Assembly (NCBI GenBank): GCA_002381695.1
Contig: DFXM01000020.1
Coordinates: forward strand, 724,617 to 741,602
DNA length: 16,986 nt
DNA from: Clostridium sp. UBA4108
GTDB taxonomy: Bacteria; Bacillota; Clostridia; Clostridiales; Clostridiaceae
Reading direction: 5' to 3'
How positions within the stretch are numbered: position 1 is the stretch's first letter; every line of letters begins with the position of its first letter. The position numbers and the translations under genes are program-made. Shown here piece by piece: positions 7,990-14,942 of the stretch. The notes under the pieces were generated by a model. The model saw only the letters and a list, made by a program, of their open reading frames with translations. It was not told the origin of the DNA and made no database searches.

Positions 7990-8018
7990 TTGAATTGAGG
8001 TGAAATATATGGTATAAA
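7990..8018 (+). promoter_or_regulatory. Predicted sigma-A-type promoter of the recombinase operon
   Basis: TTGAAT (7990-7995) and TATAAA (8013-8018) are spaced by 17 bp, directly downstream of the terminator at 7941-7985 and about 33 bp before the first recombinase ATG. The spacing is ideal and both boxes are close to consensus. Confidence 0.65.
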
Positions 8019-8050
8019 GTAATAAAAATGTATATTAAAGGGTGAAAAAG

Positions 8051-9178
8051 ATGAATCATGAGTATAGAGTTGAACTTGCAAAAAGACCGACAATAGATGG
8101 ATTCATTAATAGATGGATTATAACAGATAAGTATATTCCACTATATAGAATAAACAAGTGGTTAGATAATAAAACTGTAGAAAATACAGGGAAAAGATAT
8201 GCATATGCATTAATTAGTTTTCTGAAGTATTTAGATACAATTGGGAAAAGTTATCTCAAAGTAGATAGTCAAATTATAATTGAAGGATATATAAAACACT
8301 TATTGCATAAAGATGAAAAAGTGAATATGGTGGAATATAATCCTAAACGATCGTTTAATACTGTAAGAAACAATATAAGTATTATTGCATGTTTTTACAG
8401 ATGGCTAGAAAATGAGTCTCCAACAAATACAGTATCTTTTATAGACAATATTTTTACCAATAAATCTAATAGTAAAAGAATAAATAAGAAATATTTATAT
8501 GGTCAGGTTTGGAATGATAAATTTAATTTGAAAATAAAAAATGAATTTAGATTTAAAGAAAAAAGAAATTATAGGAAGTGGTATACAAAAGAAATTATAG
8601 AGGTTATAGGCTCTAATTTTAAAACAATAAGAGATAGAGTTATATTCTTAATAAGTATTGAGGGTGGATGTAGAATTGATGAAATACTAAATATTAAATA
8701 TGTTGACTATGATAACTACGAGCGTAAAATTTTTATAAGTAAATCGAAAACATTCAGCAGGGAGATTTATTTACCATCTTATCTTTGTGATCAAATAGAT
8801 ATGTATATAAATACTGAAAGAAGAGATATAGAATCTCAAAGGGGAATACTAGAATCATTATTTATTAACTTAAATAGAGGTAAGTATCAGGGGGATAAGG
8901 TCAAGTATAGAAATTATTATACTATATTAAAAAATTGTGCTAAAAGAGCGGGGTTAAGACATGAGGAAATTATAACACATTCAGGAAGAGCAACAAGGGC
9001 ACAGAATCTAATTGAACATCAAGTATTGTATCCTGATGATGGGATTACAGATATATTTATACAAGAAATAATGGGATGGTCCAACATAGAATCAATCAAA
9101 CCATATAAAAAACAATTTAATCCTAAGATAATAAAAGAGACACTATTGAAGGTTGAAGAAAGGGGCAGAAAAAGGTGA
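8051..9178 (+). CDS. First tyrosine recombinase of the trio (TnpA-like)
   Basis: A 375-residue site-specific tyrosine recombinase with an N-terminal core-binding SAM-like domain (about residues 10-125) and a C-terminal catalytic domain (about 165-365). The catalytic set is visible: R208 in GGCRIDEIL, a lysine-rich strand (KIFISKSKT), H310 and R313 in THSGRATRA, W343 at the box III histidine position (GWSNIES; tryptophan is tolerated there, as in Cre), and nucleophile Y352. The length is close to Tn554 TnpA (about 360). The frame extends to a GTG at 8042, but AAAGGGTG lies 6 nt before the ATG at 8051, which I chose. The stop overlaps the next gene's ribosome site, indicating one operon. The basic C-terminus EERGRKR is typical of DNA-binding tails. 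Confidence 0.9.
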   Translation: MNHEYRVELAKRPTIDGFINRWIITDKYIPLYRINKWLDNKTVENTGKRYAYALISFLKYLDTIGKSYLKVDSQIIIEGYIKHLLHKDEKVNMVEYNPKRSFNTVRNNISIIACFYRWLENESPTNTVSFIDNIFTNKSNSKRINKKYLYGQVWNDKFNLKIKNEFRFKEKRNYRKWYTKEIIEVIGSNFKTIRDRVIFLISIEGGCRIDEILNIKYVDYDNYERKIFISKSKTFSREIYLPSYLCDQIDMYINTERRDIESQRGILESLFINLNRGKYQGDKVKYRNYYTILKNCAKRAGLRHEEIITHSGRATRAQNLIEHQVLYPDDGITDIFIQEIMGWSNIESIKPYKKQFNPKIIKETLLKVEERGRKR

Positions 9179-9185
9179 ATTTATA

Positions 9186-11540
9186 ATGAAATCAAATGTT
9201 AAGTTTATCAGAAGGACTGGTAGAGATCCTAAGATTTGTGAATGGCTTATAAATGAGAATAAAGTAAAAATATTTGGAATTGCTGAAAAAGAGTCAAATA
9301 AATTAGTAAAACTTGTAGATGATATTGAAAATGCCTTGTCTAATAATGATAATTTACATAATTTTGTTAAAGATAATTACTTTAGTAATATAATGAATAT
9401 CTTATCCTACGGTTTTCAAGGCTTAACAAAAGAATATGTGTATATAATGGCTAAAAAATTACAAAATGGTATTATTACTAGAAAACAGTTATTTAGATAC
9501 ATTTTCAATATAGACATGCCTACAAAATATCATACTAGTACAATAGAGATTTTTAATAATATAGTCAATAAAAACAATATGGAATATAGATGGGAATACT
9601 TAAGAGAGAAGATTAGTAATCCAATAAGATATAATTGGGATGTGACATTTATTAAGAGAATAGTTGGAACATTTATATGGAATATAAATGGAGTTGAGAT
9701 AAATTTTTTAGGTTCACAGTACGCAGATAAAGAAATGATTATATTGACACTTGATGAGGTTAAAAATTATATGATGAATTTTCACACTTTTTATGATTTA
9801 GAAAAAATTCATCATACATGTACAATAGGAAAACTATGCTCAGACGTCATGCCAGATTTAACAAAAGAATATCTAAAATATTATACTCCCCGAATAACAG
9901 AAGAAAGGATAGTTATTAGCGAGAAAGAATTAAACAAATATATATTTTTAAATTATAAATCAGATAGATTTGAACCTAATTATAATAAATTACTTAGTGA
10001 AGTAGTAGTAGAAGAATATAGAAGGCAACATGCTATATTTACAAAACAAAATAATCAAATTAATTTTAATGATGATATATGGAAATATTATTTTGATTAC
10101 AAAAAATCTATAAATTCATATAAGCTTGATTTTAGCAAAGTGTCTAGTTCTCATATTAAATATGAATTAAAGGAATATTTCAAATATATGGTATTAAAGA
10201 ATTCTAAATATAGTGATCAACTTAGGGAAGATTTTAGATTAATAGTTGGAGGTATAAATTTTATAGTAAGTAATAATAGGAGTATTAAATATTCTGCAGA
10301 TATAGATATGATAGATGTAAAAAATATGATAATGTATTTTAGCAATGAATATATAAACCAATATAATAGAAATCTAAGGCCTAAAACTTTAACTATATAT
10401 ACTACTAAATTTAGAAAATATTATGAATGGTTAATCAACAATGCAACTAACATTAAAACAAAAAAGCCATCAATAAATTACTTTAACAAAATTAAGTGGA
10501 ATAATGTAGATAATATGATTGAAAATACAAAATATATTCCAGAATGTGTAGTAGAGAAGATATTAAATTATATTGATGATTTAAATCAAGATTATCAGGT
10601 TATATTATTAATAATGCTAAACGGAGGTTTACATTACAAAGATGTCACTCTTTTAACTGCAGATTGTCTTGAAAAAACTGAAGATAACAATTATATATTA
10701 CAATACATTCCTTATAAAATTTACAAAAGTAGAGTGAATAATGGATTAAATAAATATCATAAAATAGTTATTCATGAAAGTGTAGCCAATGAAATAATTG
10801 ATCAAATTAAAAGAACAGAAAATATTAGGAAGAATACAGGTTTAAATGAAATATTTATACATAAGTATAATAAAGTTTATACAAAAATATATGAACCTTC
10901 AAATTTTAATAGAGTCATTAATAAGTTGATAGTGAAGTATAATATCACAGATGAAAATGGAGTTTTATGGAAGTTTACAAGTAAATAATGTAGAAAAACA
11001 CTAGCTGTAGATATGGTAATGAATGGTGCTAAGTCTAATGAAATTGCTAATTATTTGGCTCATAATCAGATAGCAACAACAAACAAATACTATGCAGAAG
11101 TAAGGAAAATGAAATTAGCGGAAATGAATGATAAATTTTGGAGCAAGGAGTTTAAAGCTATTGTACCAAGTGAACAATTAAAGCAATTTACAGAAGAGGA
11201 AAGAAAGTTATTATATACAGAATTTAAGTTAGGAATGAGAGAAATTGAATTAGGATATTGTATGAAAGGATTCTGGGAAGAGGCATGTAGCAAGTTAAGC
11301 GGAAAAATAAACTGTGCTACGTGTGGGAAAATATGCTTAGGAGTTCAAAAATTACCTAAATGGAGATTACTTAAAGATTCTCAAGAAAAAGTTGTTAGAA
11401 ATCTAATTGAAGGATATGAAAAATTAGGAATTAAAAATTATAGAGAGTATAGAGAATATCAAAAAGAAACTTACTTACTAAAGGTATATGAGGATTCTGT
11501 AAATGAAATAATAAGATTTAGTGGTGATTTAAGTGTATAA
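9186..11540 (+). pseudogene. Second tyrosine recombinase (TnpB-like), interrupted by an in-frame TAA
   Basis: One reading frame of 784 codons plus stop is broken only by TAA at 10986-10988 (codon 601), giving a 600-residue front part and 183 further open codons. The start ATG at 9186 has AAAGGTGA overlapping the previous stop. The stop falls inside catalytic box II: the sequence reads T-S-K-stop-C-R-K-T where relatives have HQxR, so the histidine is also replaced by lysine (K600) while R603 survives. Box I is altered as well: GGLHYKDV has H483 at the place of the invariant arginine. Box III (YLAHNQ), nucleophile Y636 and a cysteine-rich C-terminal motif (GYC...CSK...CATCGKIC) remain. No ribosome site precedes the ATG at 11013, so separate expression of the rear half is doubtful. 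Probably inactive, barring read-through or sequencing error. Confidence 0.82.
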
Positions 11541-13089
11541 TAATTTAGCTAATATAAAAGATATTAGGAATAGTGAAGAATTAGAAAAGATAAAAAGCGA
11601 ATTATTGAATAGATTAGGGACTAATATATTGTTTGAAGAAGATACATGGGTATGCGATAAATTAAAAGACAGCCCTTCGAAAGCTAGAAATCAGTATACA
11701 TTATATTTTAAGACAATACCAGAAAGATATAGAGTATTGGCAAAACAGTTTTCATTAATGGAGAATATAAAGGTATCAACTTTAAGAAATGAATTATTTA
11801 GATTAGTAAAATTTTTTTCTTTTTTAGAATATGAATGTGCAGGAATAGAAGTTTCTAGTATTGATAGTAGGATAATAAATAACTTTGAGTTATATCTAAA
11901 TAAATCTAATTTAGCTAAAAGGATGAAAAATGATATATGGCATTGTACATATAAATTTTTTTTTGTTCTTCATGAATTTAATGAATTACCCAATGCTATT
12001 CCAATAAGCAAATATAATCCATGGAAAATAACAAAGAAAGATATAAAAGTGGACAAGAAATATATACCCAAAAATATTCTAGAACAACTAGATGAACTTT
12101 TTAAAAATGAGCAATTACCAACATATTATAGATTAACATATTGGCTAATGAGAAGTATACCTTCTAGAGCATCTGAAATAGTAGGAATGAAAATAGAATG
12201 CATAAAACCATATATGAATAATTTCATACTTATTATACCATCTTGGAAACAGAACGGAGGATATTTACAACCTCAACTTAGATATATTCATATAAAAAAT
12301 ACAGGACATGGGAAAATGATTCTTGATTTAGTAAAGGAGCAACAAATTATTGCAAAAGGGCTTCAAAGTAATATAAACGAATCGGATAGGGGGATGTTGT
12401 TTACTATTAACACAGCAACTTATAAAAAAGATAGACACATAGGATATAATTATTCTAAAATTGCAAGGATATTGCGTTCAAATAGAATAACATCGCTTTT
12501 AAATGTGTGCTGTGAAAGATATAATATAAAAGATGAAAATGGGGATATTTATTATATTTCTTCGCATCAATTAAGACATAATGGAATTACAGACAGGTTG
12601 TATTCAGGTTTTTCGTTGATAGAAATAAGGGATATGACAGCACATCAAAGTAATACCATGATTATTGATTCATATAAACATATAATTAAAGAAGAAAATA
12701 GGAAATTACAAGAGAAAGTTATTAGTAAAGAGAATAAAAGTATAAATACTCCATTATATTTTCGTGGAAAAGTATTAAATTTAAGTGAAGATATAGAAAA
12801 AAGACTTCTGCAAAACCCTAGAGCTTATATGATCTCTGATGGAAAAGATGAATTGGGCATATGCACAGATATTATTGGATGTAAAGGAAATGTTTTTGAA
12901 TGTTTAAGTTGTATAAAATTTGCGCCCAAAGTTGAACAGATTGAATTTTATAATAAACAAATAAAAATATGGGAAAGAAAATGTGTATTATTTAGAAATC
13001 AAAAATTAGCACTTGAAAATGCGGAATATAATTTAAAGCTATATAAAATAATACTCTCAAAAATAAAAATCACCATCGAAAAAAAATAA
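11533..13089 (+). CDS. Third tyrosine recombinase of the trio, with all catalytic residues
   Basis: A 518-residue tyrosine recombinase. The N-terminal arm and core-binding regions span about residues 40-175. The catalytic domain shows R212 (IPSRASEIVG), H345 and R348 (SSHQLRHNG), H371 (MTAHQSN) and nucleophile Y381 (DSYKH). The C-terminal part has four cysteines (GICTDIIGC...ECLSC, about residues 455-475), probably a zinc-binding finger, followed by a lysine-rich helix. The start is the GTG at 11533, which has GGTGAT 4 nt upstream and overlaps the previous stop by 8 bp, so translation is likely coupled. Classical Tn554 has two recombinases plus a small TnpC; here a third full recombinase occupies this position. 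It is well placed to be the partner of the first recombinase. Confidence 0.9.
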   Translation: MYNNLANIKDIRNSEELEKIKSELLNRLGTNILFEEDTWVCDKLKDSPSKARNQYTLYFKTIPERYRVLAKQFSLMENIKVSTLRNELFRLVKFFSFLEYECAGIEVSSIDSRIINNFELYLNKSNLAKRMKNDIWHCTYKFFFVLHEFNELPNAIPISKYNPWKITKKDIKVDKKYIPKNILEQLDELFKNEQLPTYYRLTYWLMRSIPSRASEIVGMKIECIKPYMNNFILIIPSWKQNGGYLQPQLRYIHIKNTGHGKMILDLVKEQQIIAKGLQSNINESDRGMLFTINTATYKKDRHIGYNYSKIARILRSNRITSLLNVCCERYNIKDENGDIYYISSHQLRHNGITDRLYSGFSLIEIRDMTAHQSNTMIIDSYKHIIKEENRKLQEKVISKENKSINTPLYFRGKVLNLSEDIEKRLLQNPRAYMISDGKDELGICTDIIGCKGNVFECLSCIKFAPKVEQIEFYNKQIKIWERKCVLFRNQKLALENAEYNLKLYKIILSKIKITIEKK

Positions 13090-13099
13090 GAGGTATAAA

Positions 13100-13555
13100 A
13101 TGAAAAAGGGATTAAATATAAAGCTAAGAGAAAAGCAAGAATTAGATAGAAAAGAAACTATAAAAAAAGTATTAAAAGCTATCGAAGAACTTAGAGGAGA
13201 AGGATATGAGATAGCTACTAAACTTTTAATTGAGAGGACAAGCTTGTCACGCTCAACATTTAGCAAAACACATGTAATTGAAGTACTTAGAGAACAAAGA
13301 GTGTGTAGATTTAAAGATATAAAAACTGTAACAGATATGGAGTCAAAAGAATATTTATTATATATTCAAAAAAAACTAAGAGAATATGAAATTGAGAATA
13401 GGAATTTAAAAAAAGAATTAAACGTTCAAATAAATAAAAATTTTAAATTAGAAAAGGAAATAGCTGAAAGGCAAGAACAGTGCGAAACATTGAGAGGTCA
13501 GCTTATGGTTTTATACCAGAAAGCAAGTAATAGAGGCGTGGATTTAGAGTTATAG
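13100..13555 (+). CDS. Small HTH/coiled-coil transposition accessory protein (TnpC/DUF6262-like)
   Basis: A 151-residue protein with a lysine-rich N-terminus, a helix-turn-helix-like stretch at about residues 35-60 (YEIATKLLIERTSLSRSTFS) and a long charged coiled coil from about residue 75 to 140 (KLREYEIENRNLKKEL onward). This layout matches the small proteins encoded after the recombinases of Tn554-type elements, where TnpC helps transposition efficiency and orientation. AAGAGGT lies 6 nt before the ATG, and the gene starts 10 bp after the third recombinase, so it closes the operon. It most likely binds near the element ends or bridges recombinases, which is inference. Confidence 0.75.
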   Translation: MKKGLNIKLREKQELDRKETIKKVLKAIEELRGEGYEIATKLLIERTSLSRSTFSKTHVIEVLREQRVCRFKDIKTVTDMESKEYLLYIQKKLREYEIENRNLKKELNVQINKNFKLEKEIAERQEQCETLRGQLMVLYQKASNRGVDLEL

Positions 13556-13647
13556 TAAATAAATAGAGATTAGTATAATAATCAAGGATAAAAAATATTA
13601 TAGTTAAAAGACTCTTAACGTTATTATTTTTACCTTTTTATAAAGGT

Positions 13648-13710
13648 ACCATAAACGACCGTTATTAGAACTAAAGAGATGTATTCTTTTTTAGTTCTAA
13701 TTTTTATGGT
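13648..13710 (+). terminator. Nested hairpin, probable terminator of the recombinase operon
   Basis: An 11-bp perfect stem TTAGAACTAAA/TTTAGTTCTAA (13665-13675 and 13690-13700, 14-nt loop) is followed by five T residues. An outer 8-bp pair ACCATAAA/TTTATGGT (13648-13655 and 13703-13710) encloses it. It lies about 95 bp after the accessory gene. The outer arms could alternatively belong to a recombination site of the serine recombinase. Confidence 0.6.
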
Positions 13711-13729
13711 TTTTTAGAACCAAAACTAT

Positions 13730-13781
13730 TACCAAAAACAAAGTATTTAAATTGACTTATACTAAACGTTTTTGGTACTAT
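13730..13781 (+). promoter_or_regulatory. Serine-recombinase promoter with overlapping 10-bp inverted repeat
   Basis: TTGACT (13752-13757) and TACTAT (13776-13781) are spaced by 18 bp, just upstream of the serine recombinase. A perfect 10-bp inverted repeat, TACCAAAAAC (13730-13739) and GTTTTTGGTA (13768-13777), brackets the -35 and touches the -10. Resolvases commonly bind such repeats next to their own gene as both operator and recombination site; that role is inferred here. Confidence 0.55.
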
Positions 13782-13798
13782 TTAAATGAGGTGATGAT

Positions 13799-14350
13799 AT
13801 GAAAGTCGGTTATGCAAGGGTAAGTAGTGAAGAACAAAACCTGGATAGACAGATTGATATCTTAAAACAGAGTGGTTGTGATCGAATTTATAAGGAAAAA
13901 GTATCTGGTACAAAAAAGGAACGGCCGGAATTTAATAAAATGATAGATCAACTTCGTCCTGGTGATGTAATAATAATATCAGACCTTACAAGATTAAGTA
14001 GAAGTGTTAAAGATCTTTTTAGTATCGTAGAGAAGATTGAAGAAAAAGGTGCTAATATTAAATCAATCAAAGAATCCTGGGTTGATACTACAACAGCACA
14101 AGGGAAATTCATGTTTACCATATTTGCAGGCATTAGTGAATTTGAACGAGATCTTATATCTCAAAGAACAATAGAAGGACTTAATGCAGCACGTGCAAGA
14201 GGCAAAAAAGGTGGACGTCCAAAGAAAAATGATAAAGATATTAAGCTAGCAATTAAAATGTATAATAGCAAAAGCTACAGTATTTCTGAAATTACGAAAG
14301 CAACTGGTATCAGTAAAACTAGTCTTTATAGATATGTTAATAATAAATAA
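13799..14350 (+). CDS. Serine recombinase, Tn3-resolvase/invertase type
   Basis: A 183-residue small serine recombinase, the usual length for TnpR/Hin-type proteins. The N-terminal catalytic domain begins MKVGYARVSSEEQNLDRQ with nucleophile S9. The conserved ISDLTRLSRS segment (residues 60-69) carries the active-site arginines, and the E-helix FAGISEFERDLISQRT (about 109-124) mediates dimer and tetramer contacts. The linker GRPKK leads to a C-terminal helix-turn-helix (about residues 155-180). GAGGTGAT lies 4 nt from the ATG. It lies inside the element, between the recombinase operon and the topB patch. It could resolve cointegrates or multimers, or invert DNA, but it may be only a passenger. 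Confidence 0.93.
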   Translation: MKVGYARVSSEEQNLDRQIDILKQSGCDRIYKEKVSGTKKERPEFNKMIDQLRPGDVIIISDLTRLSRSVKDLFSIVEKIEEKGANIKSIKESWVDTTTAQGKFMFTIFAGISEFERDLISQRTIEGLNAARARGKKGGRPKKNDKDIKLAIKMYNSKSYSISEITKATGISKTSLYRYVNNK

Positions 14351-14630
14351 TTCTAGAAATCAACAAGGAATTAATATGTAATGGTTCACTTCATTCAGTA
14401 GATTATATTAGGATTAGTGAGTATTGTAAGGTATAATAGAAAAATGACTACTATCAATAATACTAAGCATGAAATAAAAATAATAATAAATTATATTGAT
14501 TTATAAGTATGCATAGAATGCATTTAAATATTATTGAGTTGATATAGATATGAAAATGTTTCTATCTATAAATAAGTCGAAAGGCACATACGTAAATAAA
14601 TAAAATAGATTAAGGGAGTGTGACGCAAAA
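14351..14630 (+). promoter_or_regulatory. Element-borne upstream region of the repaired topB
   Basis: This 280-bp stretch has no gene and separates the serine recombinase from the topB patch. Candidate promoter boxes are TTGATA (14539-14544) with TATCTA (14563-14568, 18-bp spacer), and an isolated TATAAT at 14432-14437. A 7-bp inverted repeat ATAGATA/TATCTAT (14544-14550 and 14563-14569) overlaps the first promoter, and ATGCAT occurs twice near 14510-14522. AAGGGAG (14612-14618) is the ribosome site, 12 nt before the ATG, a rather long spacing. I see no terminator after the serine recombinase, so read-through could also feed topB. The region differs from the native 54-bp topB leader at 7513-7566. 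Confidence 0.4.
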
Positions 14631-14942
14631 ATGGGACGTACATTAGTACTTGCAGAAAAGCCTTCAGTTGGAAGAGAAATAGCTAGAGTTTTAAAATGTA
14701 ATAAAAAAGGAAATGGATATTTAGAAGGTGATAAATATGTTGTAACATGGGCTTTAGGTCATCTAGTTACTTTAGCAGATCCTGAGGTATATGATGATAA
14801 ATATAAAAGTTGGAAATTAGAAGATTTACCTATGTTGCCTAAACCATTAAAGCTTGTTGTTATAAAGCAAAGTGGTAAACAATTTAATATAGTTAAGGAA
14901 CAGTTGAATAGGAAAGATGTTACAGAAATTATTATAGGAACA
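14631..14942 (+). repeat. Diverged duplicate of topB codons 1-104, the element's repair patch
   Basis: It aligns without gaps to 7567-7878. Hand comparison gives 91 of 104 identical residues and about 54 base differences over 312 bp, mostly at third codon positions. The copies are in direct orientation, 7064 bp apart. Homology stops sharply at the ACA codon in the left copy, while the right copy continues into the rest of topB. Confidence 0.9.

Larger units (their letters stand above)
7567..7998 (+). pseudogene. topB: Stranded 5' fragment of the host topB gene (toprim N-terminus), cut by the element
   Basis: Codons 1-104 (7567-7878) encode the start of DNA topoisomerase III, including the toprim glutamate E9 in LAEKPSVGREIA. 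After the ACA codon at 7876-7878 homology stops abruptly, and 39 unrelated codons run into the element to a TGA at 7996. The product would be a 143-residue toprim fragment without the DxD-type acids, the active tyrosine or the zinc ribbons, so it cannot be a topoisomerase. A good GGAAGG site precedes the ATG, so it may still be translated. It lies 54 bp after the patatin gene, the natural operon position. It matches the intact gene's N-terminus (14631 onward) at 91 of 104 residues by hand count. I infer that this is the original host 5' end. Confidence 0.9.
7879..14942 (+). mobile_element. Tn554-related site-specific transposon inserted in topB and carrying a topB 5' patch
   Basis: The left edge is where topB homology stops (after 7878); the right edge is where the second topB 5' copy meets the host's 3' part (before GAT at 14943). 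The size is about 7064 bp, with a few bp of uncertainty because ACAG is common to both junctions. Contents are three tandem tyrosine recombinases, an HTH/coiled-coil accessory gene, a serine recombinase and a 312-bp topB coding patch with its own upstream region. No terminal inverted repeats or target duplication are evident, as expected for tyrosine-recombinase transposons of the Tn554 type. There is no resistance or metabolic cargo. Simple excision would rejoin codon 104 to the GAT codon and restore the host gene in frame. Confidence 0.85.

Noticed and set aside
8001..8017. A two-codon minicistron (ATG GTA TAA at 8009-8017) preceded by GAGGTGA, as a possible leader peptide
   Set aside because: It overlaps the predicted -10 box and lies upstream of the expected transcription start near 8025, so it would not be on the mRNA from that promoter. 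Upstream transcripts should end at the hairpin at 7941-7980.
7725..8093. Minus-strand open frame of 122 codons across the left junction
   Set aside because: It is antisense to topB and element coding sequence, crosses the strong hairpin, and has no recognisable domain. AT-rich DNA produces such frames by chance.
11013..11540. Separate 175-residue gene starting at the ATG at 11013
   Set aside because: It is in the same frame as the upstream recombinase, separated only by TAA at 10986, and contains that protein's box III, tyrosine and cysteine motif. No ribosome site precedes its ATG, so it is the rear part of a broken gene.
13648..13777. CRISPR array or attC-type integron repeats in the inverted-repeat-rich spacer
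   Set aside because: There are only a few short unequal repeats, no regular repeat-spacer unit, and no cas or integron-integrase partner.
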